Assembly (NCBI GenBank): GCA_964277385.1
Contig: OZ195520.1
Location: 372,001 to 436,000, forward strand
Direction of reading: 5' to 3'
Source: WRAU01 sp964277385
GTDB taxonomy: Bacteria > Pseudomonadota > Alphaproteobacteria > WRAU01 > Hepatincolaceae
DNA length: 64,000 nucleotides
The notes below the pieces were generated by a model. It was given only the letters and a program-made list of their open reading frames with translations, made no database searches and had not been told where the DNA came from. A program made the position numbers and the translations under genes. Shown here piece after piece: positions 38,873 through 47,939 of this stretch (its first letter is position 1; every line of letters begins with the position of its first letter).

Positions 38873-40931
38873 TTTATTAGGAAATCCTAATTCGGGAAAA
38901 ACTTCAATTTTTAATTTGTTAACTGGCTCAAATAAAAAAGTTGCAAATTTCTCTGGTGTTACAGTAGATATTGCGAAGGGTTATTCTAGTATAGAAGGAA
39001 ATTCTTATGAAATAATAGATCTCCCAGGTGTTAATTCTTTATCTTATTTTTCTGATTCTAAGGATGAAATTGTTGTTAGTAAGTATGTGCAAGAAAATAA
39101 AAATGATATTTATCTAAATATTGTAAGTATTACATCTCTTGAGAGGAATTTGTTATTAACATTAAATGCAATATCTAAACAAATGAAGGTGATTCTTGTT
39201 ATTAATATGATTGATACAGTTAATTTAAATCAATCGGAAATTAACAATATAAAAAATACTTTAGAAAAAGAGTTGAAAATTTCTGTAGTTATGTTTTCTG
39301 CTAAGAAAAAAATAGGATTAACAGAATTAAAAACAACAATTAAAAATTATTCATTCAATAAAGATTCAGCTAAAAATAAAGAAAATAATTTTAATGAGAA
39401 TCTTTCTGTTATTAAGTCAATATTTGAAAATATTCCAAAAATTAAATCTAAATCTACTAATATAACTAAATTTTTAGATTCTATCTTCTTAAATAAAATA
39501 TTATCTATTCCGTTATTTTTATTAATAATTTATGCAATATTGTTAATTACCATGAATGCTCATATCGTATTTTCAGGTCTTATTGATGCTTTAGCAGGAT
39601 CCCTATTTGTAGATTTACCAAAAGAATACTTATCAAACTACCTGCCACAAATATTTTTAATAATTATTGCTGATGGTATTGGTGGTGGTGTTCAAACTAT
39701 GCTTACATTTTTACCAATTATTTTTACTTTATTTTTCTTATTAGGAATCTTAGAGCAAAGTGGATATATGGCAAGACAAGCCTTTATAGCTGATGGTATT
39801 ATGCAAAAATTAGGATTACCAGGTAAAGCATTTATTTCTCTTGTAATGGGATTGGGTTGTACAGCTGCTTGTTCTAGTGGTTGTAGAACATTAGAAAGAG
39901 AAAGTGATAGAAGGTTATCATTAATGATTTCACCTAGTATATCTTGTTCTGCCAAGCTACCTGTATATATATATTTGTGTTTTATATGTTTTGGAAATAT
40001 GGCTGTTAATATTGTTTTTTTACTATATTTTTTAGGAATTTTAGTTACTATAATTAATGGAGTATTTTTATCTAAAAGTTTATTTAGATCTAATCCCTTG
40101 CCATTTATTATGGATTTGCCTGATTATAGGTTTCCAGATATTTTATCTCTTCTAAAGAATTCTTATATTAAAGTTAAAAACTTCTTGATAGGATTAGGTA
40201 AAACGATTATTCCATTTATCGCTGTAATTACATTTTTAAATTTAATTACATTTAAAGGTGAAATTGTAACAGCAGATTCTAATGAAAGTATTTTAGCAAA
40301 ATCAAGTAGTTTCATAACTCCTGTATTATCTCCAATAGGAATAGATAAAGATAATTGGCAAGCAACATTAAGTATTATAACAGGATTTTTAGCTAAAGAA
40401 GTTGTAGTAGCCACATTAGATGCGGTATATTTTCCATCAGAAGAAGATAATAAAGAAGAAGAATTTAATTTATTAGGAGACATAAAATCATCTTTTGAAG
40501 ATTTTTCGGATCAGTTGTTTAATAGAAATCATTTAGATTTATTTGATGTTGGATCTGCGTATTCGTTATTAGATAATATAGAAGGGAAAAGAGATATTCT
40601 TTATAGTAAATTTAATGGTTTTGCTGGAATGTTTGCATTTTTATTATTTATATTAATTTATACTCCTTGCATTTCAGCAATGGGTGCAATATCTAGAGAA
40701 ATTAGTTCTAAATGGGCTTTTATTGTGGGAATATGGAGTGTATTTAATGCATTTATGATATCGGCATTATTTTATCAGATATCCATGGGATGGTATTCTG
40801 GAGGAATATTTAGTGCTATATTTATAGTTTTTTATATAATAATATTTTTTGTATTTAGATATTATGGAGATAAATTATCACTTTCATGGAATAATAATTT
40901 TATTTTTTCTCAAAGAAAACAGAGAAATTAA
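38862..40931 (+). CDS. feoB: FeoB, ferrous iron transporter
   Basis: An inner-membrane Fe(II) importer with a cytosolic G domain. G1 is GNPNSGKTS (7-15), G2 is in FSGVTVD, G3 DLPG (53-56) and G4 NMID (115-118). The membrane part carries the two Gate motifs, including GLGCTAACSSGCRTLERESDR-type sequence in the middle and TPCISAMGAI near the end. At 689 residues it is slightly shorter than the E. coli protein. It is coupled to feoA by overlap. A small envelope protein gene follows after 68 bases. Confidence 0.95.
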   Translation: MKVSLLGNPNSGKTSIFNLLTGSNKKVANFSGVTVDIAKGYSSIEGNSYEIIDLPGVNSLSYFSDSKDEIVVSKYVQENKNDIYLNIVSITSLERNLLLTLNAISKQMKVILVINMIDTVNLNQSEINNIKNTLEKELKISVVMFSAKKKIGLTELKTTIKNYSFNKDSAKNKENNFNENLSVIKSIFENIPKIKSKSTNITKFLDSIFLNKILSIPLFLLIIYAILLITMNAHIVFSGLIDALAGSLFVDLPKEYLSNYLPQIFLIIIADGIGGGVQTMLTFLPIIFTLFFLLGILEQSGYMARQAFIADGIMQKLGLPGKAFISLVMGLGCTAACSSGCRTLERESDRRLSLMISPSISCSAKLPVYIYLCFICFGNMAVNIVFLLYFLGILVTIINGVFLSKSLFRSNPLPFIMDLPDYRFPDILSLLKNSYIKVKNFLIGLGKTIIPFIAVITFLNLITFKGEIVTADSNESILAKSSSFITPVLSPIGIDKDNWQATLSIITGFLAKEVVVATLDAVYFPSEEDNKEEEFNLLGDIKSSFEDFSDQLFNRNHLDLFDVGSAYSLLDNIEGKRDILYSKFNGFAGMFAFLLFILIYTPCISAMGAISREISSKWAFIVGIWSVFNAFMISALFYQISMGWYSGGIFSAIFIVFYIIIFFVFRYYGDKLSLSWNNNFIFSQRKQRN

Positions 40932-40999
40932 TAAATTAGTAATATAAATAAACATTATGTTATTATTAAGAAGTTGTATTTTATATTGTAGCTGGGTTT

Positions 41000-41518
41000 A
41001 TGAAAATTTTTAAGAATATTTTTTTTGTATCGTTGTTTTTATTGAATTTCTCATGTAGTAATTATGTTAGAGATTCTAGTATAGATGTTTATATAAGTAA
41101 TAATATTAGATCTATAGGAACTTATTATATTGTAGATGCTGATAATATAGAAGAACCATTGTCTGATATTTTAGAAGAAAGTATAGATAATAATTTAGCA
41201 AGTTATGGTTTTATAAGGCTAAAAGATAAAACCTCACAACAAACCGCTAATTATTTAGTTTTTATAGATTTAAAAGATAAAGATGATCATTTAAAAACTT
41301 TTAAAGTTCTAATTTTAGACAATACCGCTAATCATCTTAAGAAAGTTTTCTTAGGGGAGTTTTATTTTAAAAAAGATAATTCTTATGGAAATATATATTT
41401 AATTTTATGTGGTATTAAATCTATTTTTGAAAATAAAAAATTAGGTAATAATTCTGTTAGTTTTTCTAATATTGAAACAACAAATAAGGTTGTAGACTGT
41501 TTAGAATACTCTCAATAA
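41000..41518 (+). CDS. Unrecognised small envelope protein behind feoB
   Basis: A 172-residue protein with a hydrophobic N-terminus ending in LNFSCS. This may be a lipoprotein site at Cys19, although the bases before the Cys (N-F-S) are not a standard lipobox. The mature part is a mix of short strands and helices with an Asp/Asn/Lys bias. A DILEESIDNNLASYGF segment followed by a YLVFIDL strand recalls the layout of DUF4136-like lipoproteins, but I would not assign a family. It is 68 bases after feoB on the same strand and is probably co-transcribed, so an iron-linked envelope role is possible but unproven. Confidence 0.6.
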   Translation: MKIFKNIFFVSLFLLNFSCSNYVRDSSIDVYISNNIRSIGTYYIVDADNIEEPLSDILEESIDNNLASYGFIRLKDKTSQQTANYLVFIDLKDKDDHLKTFKVLILDNTANHLKKVFLGEFYFKKDNSYGNIYLILCGIKSIFENKKLGNNSVSFSNIETTNKVVDCLEYSQ

Positions 41519-41571
41519 CTTACTTTAGTAATATTAAATTTAATCTTTAAATATTTTTGATAATTATATAG

Positions 41572-41591
41572 AAGATAAATCTATCTTTTTT
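41572..41591 (+). terminator. Possible terminator of the feo operon
   Basis: A short AAGATA/TATCTT stem with a four-base loop is followed by TTTTT, 54 bases after the last gene of the cluster. The stem is AT-rich and short, so confidence is low. Confidence 0.4.
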
Positions 41592-42160
41592 ATTAAAGAT
41601 ATGTGCTAGATACAATTATTACACACTCTTGGTAATTATAGTGCTTTAAAAATAATTTATGAAAATATCATTTAGTATTTATGTCATATTAAACATAATT
41701 ATATACAAGAAAAACTCAACAAAAAAATTATTTCTAATTAATTATTAATAAATTTAGGCAATAAGACATAAAATAAACAAAATTTTTTAGGATGAATTAA
41801 TTTCCAATTAAAATGGATAAATTCAATTATATAACAATAAACAGTAGGATTTTATTTTATAAAAAAATACTTTTATATGTTATTTTCTTCTGTATCTTTA
41901 TTTCATAGAAAAGAAAGATTATAAATTTTCTAATTGAGTATAATATTTCAAAATTTGTCTTTATTTTTATATAGTAATCTAAATTTTCACCCAATAAAAA
42001 ACCTAAATTTTTTTAATTAATAAGTTAATTAAGTACATTAGACATTTATTAACTTAAGGGTAAAAAATAATTAAGTATAAATAAATTATACTTGTTTTAT
42101 GTTATTAAAATATCATTTCTTATTTCAAAAAAATTTGATTTATTTTGTTTGAATTGAGCT

Positions 42161-42210
42161 AAAAAGAGAAAGGGTAAGAATAATAAAAGTATTACCTCAC
42201 CCTCTAAAAA
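42161..42210 (-). terminator. Terminator of the porin gene
   Basis: Read on the minus strand, GAGGGTGAGGTAATA pairs with TATTATTCTTACCCTTTC with small bulges and is followed by TCTTTTT. It lies 20-70 bases after the porin stop codon. Confidence 0.7.
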
Positions 42211-42229
42211 AGTAAATAAGAATTATTTA

Positions 42230-43312
42230 CTAGAATTGATATTTAACAGCTAAAGTAAACAAGTTCATACTCAATTTTTCTTCGGTGTAAGCGTTTATAA
42301 TTTGTTTTTTACTTCTTAGATCGTATCTAAACTCTCCAGATACTGAAAATTCAGAAGTTAAATCATATTTTGAACCAAGAGCTAAATAGTTATAATCTAT
42401 TGTTCTTTTATCCTCATCTTTTTTATAAGAAGTTGTAGATAAGTTGTTTCCTATATAAATTAAAACAGGTTGAACAACTCTAACACCTATAAAAGATTCT
42501 TGACCAATAGAATGAGACTTAGTTTCTCCAGCGCTATAAATATTTGTATTATAAGAACCGGTAAGAGCAAGTACTAACATATCATTATCAAAGCTGATAC
42601 CAACAACACCAGAAGCTCTGTCCATCTTTGCTTCATACTTACCAGTAAGGTCTTTTAATTTAGCATAGTTACCAGCAATACCTACTTTCAAATTACTTCC
42701 AATTTCTTGGACAATAGAACCACCAAAAGCATATTTTCTTTCAATTTTATCAGTATTTACATCTTGTGCTTGATATTGTACAGAAATTCCTGTTCCGTGT
42801 ACTTTTATATCATATTTCAAAGCCGAATTTGCTCTACCCGTTCCATGAAAAGAACCAGCATCGCCATCTTCATAAATACCAAGAGCATCACTACCAGTAA
42901 TTTCGTATAGATCGGTAAAACTAGCTACATTATAATAAGAAGACCATTGTTTACCAAAAGACAACTTACCAGCTAATTTATGTTCTATACCAACAAAAGC
43001 TAAACGGCTAGTTAATAAATTTTTACCATCACCTTTTTGAACAGTAGGATCAATCTTCCATTCTGTTTTACCAAAAGCAGTGAAATTATCATTTATTTCA
43101 TTGGTTCCTGCAAAGTTGATTCTTGAGTTATTATATTTTCCATTTACTTTACCTAAGTTTCCTTTAACATCTTTAGCAGTAGATTGATATCCAATTTTTA
43201 AATAACCACCAACAGAAAAAGTTGTTCCATTTTGATCGTATAATTCTGTAGCACTAGCCACATTAGCTATTAGTAATCCACTGGCAATCATAGTTAAAGA
43301 TTTTTTTATCAT
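42230..43312 (-). CDS. Outer-membrane porin (general Gram-negative type)
   Basis: A 360-residue beta-barrel protein with a signal peptide (about 1-21, cut after ASA). The mature start ELYDQNGTTFSVGGYLKIGY, then SRINFAGTNEINDNFTAFGKTEW, is the layout of trimeric general porins. Alternating hydrophobic strands run to a C-terminal Phe (TLAVKYQF), the BamA recognition signal. Loop 3-like acidic sequence (EDGDAGSFHGTGR) lies near residue 150. It should form the main diffusion pore. It has a near-consensus promoter, a GGAG ribosome site and a strong terminator, so it is probably an abundant single-gene unit. Confidence 0.92.
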   Translation of the reverse strand: MIKKSLTMIASGLLIANVASATELYDQNGTTFSVGGYLKIGYQSTAKDVKGNLGKVNGKYNNSRINFAGTNEINDNFTAFGKTEWKIDPTVQKGDGKNLLTSRLAFVGIEHKLAGKLSFGKQWSSYYNVASFTDLYEITGSDALGIYEDGDAGSFHGTGRANSALKYDIKVHGTGISVQYQAQDVNTDKIERKYAFGGSIVQEIGSNLKVGIAGNYAKLKDLTGKYEAKMDRASGVVGISFDNDMLVLALTGSYNTNIYSAGETKSHSIGQESFIGVRVVQPVLIYIGNNLSTTSYKKDEDKRTIDYNYLALGSKYDLTSEFSVSGEFRYDLRSKKQIINAYTEEKLSMNLFTLAVKYQF

Positions 43313-43387
43313 AGTTAAACTCCTACATAATTTATTAATTTATATTAGATATCAGCCATTCGTGCTTTTAAGCCACCTTTACCTGGT

Positions 43388-43417
43388 ATTATACTTTAAA
43401 AAACATTAATTGTTCAA
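43388..43417 (-). promoter_or_regulatory. Strong promoter of the porin gene
   Basis: On the minus strand, TTGAAC (43417-43412), an 18-base spacer and a perfect TATAAT (43393-43388). The leader of about 70 bases ends in GTAGGAG before the ATG. Confidence 0.75.
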
Positions 43418-43570
43418 CTTTTTTTTACCAACTTTAAGCATTGTAGAAAAACAAAAAATAATATTGATATATTCTAATACAAAATTAGTTTTATGATTAA
43501 ATTTTTTAACGGAATTTATTAATTAAACTACTTTGAGTTGTGAATTTCATTGTTTATATAGCTGTCAAAT

Positions 43571-44404
43571 TTAATCTTTAAATTTATCAAGATTCTTAAC
43601 CCAAATATGAAAATCTTCTGATTTAATTTTTAAATGTTTACCTTTTAGGCTTTCAAGACTGGGTCTATGTTTTCTAAGATCAGGAATTTTTTTATTTATG
43701 ATTCCTCTGAAAATTACGCAAGACCCATAATTAAGTATACCATATTGATCAAAATTATTTTTTAAAATAGTTTCAAGTTCAGATAGTGAAAAATTTATAT
43801 TAAACCACTCTTTTTTATCATTTTTTAATTTTATATAATCAAGCGCATTCTTTTTGTGATTTAAACCAACACCTAAAGTTGTTAAACCAAAAACAATACT
43901 TCCATCGGTAAGTAGATTTTTTATTTTTAATATAAATTCTTCTACTTTTTCTGTTCCTCCTTGTATTTGGTCTAAAGCAAAATTTAAAGATATAGAATCA
44001 AACTTTTTGTCAGAAGAAAAATTAAAATTATGAATATCAAATAATACAGGATTTATCCTACAAAAATAACCGTCTAACGTTCTTTGAAAGTTATTTAAAG
44101 ATTCTTCATTATTATCTAAAGCGGTTATGTTTGGGAAGATATCAGATATACGATAGGTATTTTCTATTATTAACCCATTGAAAGTAAAAACTTCTAAATG
44201 ATTAAACCCCATATAAATATAACTTTCTTTTAGTTGTTCTAAAGTACAATTTAATTTTTTTAATTCTCTAAAAGTTACTATATGAGTATAAAATAAGCGA
44301 GTAGCTAATCTTATTTGCAAAAAAGAATCAAAAATTGATGTAACAATTCTTTTAGAAAACCTTAATCCTGAAATTAAAGATGAAACAGAAAAATTCTTAA
44401 ACAT
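43571..44404 (-). CDS. Class I methyltransferase-like protein with a degenerate SAM loop
   Basis: A 277-residue protein whose layout after about residue 65 follows class I SAM-dependent methyltransferases. There is a strand plus loop region (LEVFTFNGLI), an acidic strand end ITALDNNEESL (motif II-like), and FDSISLNFALDQIQGG followed by ILKIKNLLTDGSIVFGLTTLG, the motif IV-to-VI region. The glycine-rich E/DxGxGxG loop expected at the first strand reads FTFNG, so cofactor binding may be lost or altered. The N-terminal 60 residues are basic and partly hydrophobic. Function unknown. It is followed by no clear terminator and lies 105 bases downstream of the small unknown gene. Confidence 0.55.
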   Translation of the reverse strand: MFKNFSVSSLISGLRFSKRIVTSIFDSFLQIRLATRLFYTHIVTFRELKKLNCTLEQLKESYIYMGFNHLEVFTFNGLIIENTYRISDIFPNITALDNNEESLNNFQRTLDGYFCRINPVLFDIHNFNFSSDKKFDSISLNFALDQIQGGTEKVEEFILKIKNLLTDGSIVFGLTTLGVGLNHKKNALDYIKLKNDKKEWFNINFSLSELETILKNNFDQYGILNYGSCVIFRGIINKKIPDLRKHRPSLESLKGKHLKIKSEDFHIWVKNLDKFKD

Positions 44405-44454
44405 AAAGAAAAATAAATTTGTTGTGTAAAAATAATATTTTTTATTAGATCGTA

Positions 44455-44497
44455 TTAATGGCTTCTATGAAATGAAATTGTTATTAGAAGCCATTAA
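44455..44497 (-). terminator. 12-bp perfect hairpin between two minus-strand genes
   Basis: TTAATGGCTTCT pairs perfectly with AGAAGCCATTAA around a 19-base loop. On the minus strand it follows the small unknown gene by 12 bases. There is no clean T-run, so it may stabilise the mRNA end more than terminate. Confidence 0.6.
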
Positions 44498-44509
44498 GGA
44501 AACATAAAA

Positions 44510-44767
44510 CTACTCAGCTTTATTTAGTCCAGCAGCTTCTTGCATTTTAGTAATCATATCTTGATTTTTAGGATCGTTTGTAAACACAGCCAAAGCATAA
44601 ATGAAAGTATTTATAGGTAAAGCTATAGTTTTTGAAGGAACAGGAAGATTTTTACCTTGTTCTTCAACAACAGCAGTAACATCTTGATTACCCATAATTA
44701 ATTTAACAACACCATTGTTGATGTTTATAGCTGTAATAGCATCAAAATAAGAAATATCTTTATCCAT
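44510..44767 (-). CDS. Small unrecognised protein (85 residues)
   Basis: The start at 44767 is chosen because AGAGGAC lies nine bases before it; a longer in-frame version with an upstream ATG (44803) has no such site. The sequence is mainly beta-type (YFDAITAININNGVVKLIMG), then a proline-bearing turn and a helical segment ending in MQEAAGLNKAE. No signal peptide or membrane segment is seen. I do not recognise a family. Regular codon use, a good ribosome site and the hairpin behind it support it as a real gene. It is divergent from aspS. Confidence 0.6.
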   Translation of the reverse strand: MDKDISYFDAITAININNGVVKLIMGNQDVTAVVEEQGKNLPVPSKTIALPINTFIYALAVFTNDPKNQDMITKMQEAAGLNKAE

Positions 44768-45006
44768 TTTAAGTCCTCTAGTAATTTTATTAATTAAGTT
44801 CAAATTATAATACTCTTAAGAGTTAGTATAAAAAATTAACTTTGTCTATACCGTAAATAAAAAACGATATAAAAATTCTATCACAAAAAAAACTTAAATA
44901 CTATAGACTAAATTAAAGTATATGATTATAATATAACATTAAAAATATTAATATGATATCAAAAGAAAAACTATATTAACTTTTTATCATTTAAAGAGGG
45001 TGAATA

Positions 45007-46791
45007 ATGCATAAATTTAGAACTCACAATTGTAGTGAATTAAGTGAAGAAAACATAGGCGAGCAAGTAAAGCTATCAGGATGGGTGCTTAGAAAAAGAG
45101 ATCATGGAAGTTTAGTTTTTATAGATTTAAGAGATCATTACGGTGTTACTCAATGTGTTATAGATAACGATAATAAGTTTTTCACAGCAGTACAGGAAAC
45201 AAGAACCGAATCTGTAGTAACAGTGTTAGGTACTGTATTAAAAAGAACAGATGAAACTATTAATAATGATCTAAAAACCGGATCAATTGAAATATCTGTA
45301 GAAAATTATATAGTAGAAAGTGCATCAAAAGTTTTGCCATTTTTAGTAAATGAAGATGATAACGCTCCAGAAGACTTAAGATTAAAATACAGATTTTTAG
45401 ACCTAAGACGCGAAAAAACACACAATAATATAGTTATGCGTTCTAAAGTTATTTCTTTTATAAGATCAAGAATGGAAGATCATGGGTTTTTAGAAATTCA
45501 AACTCCTATTTTAACAGCGTCATCTCCGGAAGGAGCAAGAGATTTCTTAGTTCCTAGTAGAAAACATCCAGGTAAGTTTTATGCTTTACCACAAGCTCCT
45601 CAGCAATTTAAGCAATTGCTTATGACTTCAGGGTTTGATAGATATTTTCAAATAGCCCCATGTTTCAGAGATGAAGATGCAAGGGCAGATAGAACACCAG
45701 GTGAGTTTTATCAGCTAGATTTTGAAATGGCTTATGTAGAACAAGAAGATGTATTTAAAGTTTTAGAAGATGTATTATATACAACATTTTTGCAATTTGC
45801 AGGTAATAAAACTGTAACTAGTTCACCTTTTCCAAGAATTCCATATTTAGAAAGTATGGCTAGGTACGGATCAGATAAACCAGATTTAAGAAATCCTCTT
45901 GAAATTGTAGATGTAACAGAAGCATTTAAAGGCAGTGATTTTTCTTTATTTGCAAATTTAGTTGAAAAAGGTAATTTTGTAAGAGCGATTTCTACAAGTG
46001 GAACTTCAGATAAACCAAGAAGTTTTTTTGATAAACTTAATGAATGGGCTCGTAAAGAAGGTCAAGGTGGTTTAGGTTATATTGTTATTGATGTTGATGG
46101 ATCTTACAAAGGTTCTATCTTTTCTAAATTAACAGAAGACAGAATTGAAATAATTAAAAAAGCAACTGGTGCTAAAGCCGGTGATAGTGTTTTCTTTATT
46201 TGTGGTAAAGATCTTAAAGATGTTAAATTTAGTGGCTTAGCAAGAACAAAAATTGCAGAAGAATTAGAGATTATAGAAAAAAATATCTTTAAATTTTGCT
46301 ACATTGTAGATTTTCCAATGTATGAAATCAATGAAGAAACAGGTAAGGTAGATTTTTCTCATAATCCATTCTCAATGCCTCAAGGTGGTTTAGAAGCTCT
46401 TAATACAAAAGATCCACTAGAAATATTAGCTTATCAATATGATATTGTTTGTAATGGTATAGAATTATCTAGTGGTGCTATTAGAAATCATAAACCAGAT
46501 TTAATGGTAAGAGCTTTTGAAATAGCAGGTTATAAACGTGATGAAATAGAAAACAAGTTTGCTGGAATGTTTAATGCTTTCCATTATGGAGCTCCTCCAC
46601 ATGGTGGTTCTGCTCCTGGAATTGATAGAATTGTAATGTTACTAAGTGATTCCATTAACATTAGAGAAGTTATAGCTTTTCCTTTAACTCAAACTGGTGA
46701 AGATTTACTTATGAATGCACCTGCCCAAGCCGGGGAAAAACATCTAAAAGAGCTTCATATTAAAGTTGAATTACCGAAAAATCTAAAATAG
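45007..46791 (+). CDS. aspS: Aspartyl-tRNA synthetase
   Basis: Charges tRNA-Asp (and, in many bacteria of this type, tRNA-Asn) with aspartate. At 594 residues it has the N-terminal OB-fold (GWVLRKRDHGSLVFIDLRD), class II motif 1 near SRMEDHGFLEIQTPIL, motif 2 (FRDEDARADRTPGEFYQLD in part), the bacterial GAD insertion and motif 3 (GGSAPGIDRIVML). It is intact. GAGGGTGA precedes the ATG. xseB starts seven bases after its stop, so the two are coupled. Confidence 0.97.
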   Translation: MHKFRTHNCSELSEENIGEQVKLSGWVLRKRDHGSLVFIDLRDHYGVTQCVIDNDNKFFTAVQETRTESVVTVLGTVLKRTDETINNDLKTGSIEISVENYIVESASKVLPFLVNEDDNAPEDLRLKYRFLDLRREKTHNNIVMRSKVISFIRSRMEDHGFLEIQTPILTASSPEGARDFLVPSRKHPGKFYALPQAPQQFKQLLMTSGFDRYFQIAPCFRDEDARADRTPGEFYQLDFEMAYVEQEDVFKVLEDVLYTTFLQFAGNKTVTSSPFPRIPYLESMARYGSDKPDLRNPLEIVDVTEAFKGSDFSLFANLVEKGNFVRAISTSGTSDKPRSFFDKLNEWARKEGQGGLGYIVIDVDGSYKGSIFSKLTEDRIEIIKKATGAKAGDSVFFICGKDLKDVKFSGLARTKIAEELEIIEKNIFKFCYIVDFPMYEINEETGKVDFSHNPFSMPQGGLEALNTKDPLEILAYQYDIVCNGIELSSGAIRNHKPDLMVRAFEIAGYKRDEIENKFAGMFNAFHYGAPPHGGSAPGIDRIVMLLSDSINIREVIAFPLTQTGEDLLMNAPAQAGEKHLKELHIKVELPKNLK

Positions 46792-46797
46792 AAAAAG

Positions 46798-47040
46798 ATG
46801 AACGATAGAACTTTTAAAAAAATTAATATTAAAGATATAACTTCTGTAACTCAACTTGAAAAATTAAATATATCTTTTGAAGACGCTTATTCTTACCTTG
46901 AAAAAATTGTTAGTTTGCAAGAACAAGGTGAGATAAGCTTAGAAGATAGCATTACATACTATAAAGTTGGTAAAATTTTATCGTCTTATGCTTCATCTGT
47001 TTTAGAAAAAGCAAAATTAGATTTGGAAAAAATTAATTAA
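46798..47040 (+). CDS. xseB: Exodeoxyribonuclease VII small subunit
   Basis: Several XseB copies bind the XseA catalytic subunit to degrade single-stranded DNA. The 80-residue protein has the family core SFEDAYSYLEKIVSLQEQGEISLEDSI (in part), a long helical pair, after a 25-residue N-terminal extension. It sits between aspS and ispA, and xseB-ispA-dxs is a common order in proteobacteria. Confidence 0.9.
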   Translation: MNDRTFKKINIKDITSVTQLEKLNISFEDAYSYLEKIVSLQEQGEISLEDSITYYKVGKILSSYASSVLEKAKLDLEKIN

Positions 47041-47093
47041 GAATAAAACAATCCAAGTTGCTAATTAGATAATTAGATAGGAAAAATAAATAA

Positions 47094-47939
47094 ATGAAAA
47101 ATATATCTAAAAAAATGTCTGAAGTTGCTATAGAAATAGATAAGTTGTTTGATATATTTTTTTCTTCAAAATATTTTCCTTCTAAAAATTTAGTAGATTC
47201 CATGAAATATTCAACAATTTCTGGAGGTAAAAAATTTAGACCATATCTTCTATATGTAGTAGCAAAAAAACTGAATGTTGATGAGGAGGTTGCACTATAT
47301 ATAGGTGCTTGTATAGAATTATTGCATTCTTATACTTTGATTCATGATGATCTTCCTTGTATGGATGATGACGATACAAGAAGAGGAAAACCATCTAATC
47401 ACATTAAATTTAATGAATTCACAGCTGTTTTAACAGGGGATGCACTACAATCAGAGGCTTTTTATTTGCTTTCATCTAATAATCTTAAATTAGAAGCACA
47501 AATTAAAATAGATATTATAAATTTAGTTGCTGGGGTTATAGGTGGCAGAAATTTAGTTAGTGGGCAAATGTTGGATTTAGAGTTTGAAAAAACGGGTTTA
47601 ACTTTTAAAAATATCAATATTATTAATAAAATTCATAACCTTAAAACAGCTAAATTAATAGTTTTATGCACTTTAATTCCAGCTATAATTGCTAAAAAAG
47701 ATTCCAATTACAAAAAAAAGCTAATTGCTTATGCTGAAAATTTAGGTATGATTTATCAAATTATTGATGATTTAAAAGACTATGAAAATGAAAGTGATTC
47801 CATGAATATTGTTAATCTTTTAGGACTTGATACGGTTGAATGTCAATTAGATGAGATTAATAAAAAATCTATAATATTATTAAAAGAGTTAAACCTAGAA
47901 GAACTTGAAGAGATTAACAATTTTGTTATGGAAGTTTAA
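47094..47939 (+). CDS. ispA: Polyprenyl (farnesyl) diphosphate synthase
   Basis: Condenses IPP with allylic diphosphates to farnesyl-PP in the cytosol. At 281 residues it is full length. The first aspartate-rich motif is DDLPCMDDDD (85-94) followed by RRGKP; the second is IIDDLKDYE, where DDILD is more usual. GGKKFRP near 44-50 binds IPP. The stop overlaps the dxs start (TAATG), indicating translational coupling with the enzyme that begins the same pathway. Confidence 0.93.
   Translation: MKNISKKMSEVAIEIDKLFDIFFSSKYFPSKNLVDSMKYSTISGGKKFRPYLLYVVAKKLNVDEEVALYIGACIELLHSYTLIHDDLPCMDDDDTRRGKPSNHIKFNEFTAVLTGDALQSEAFYLLSSNNLKLEAQIKIDIINLVAGVIGGRNLVSGQMLDLEFEKTGLTFKNINIINKIHNLKTAKLIVLCTLIPAIIAKKDSNYKKKLIAYAENLGMIYQIIDDLKDYENESDSMNIVNLLGLDTVECQLDEINKKSIILLKELNLEELEEINNFVMEV

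Larger units (their letters stand above)
41519..42229. other. Long intergenic stretch between convergent feo and porin units
   Basis: About 710 bases of AT-rich sequence. It holds the possible feo terminator at the left and the porin terminator at the right (about 42161-42210). I see no conserved frame, tRNA-like fold or repeat between them; it may be decayed coding sequence. Confidence 0.4.
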
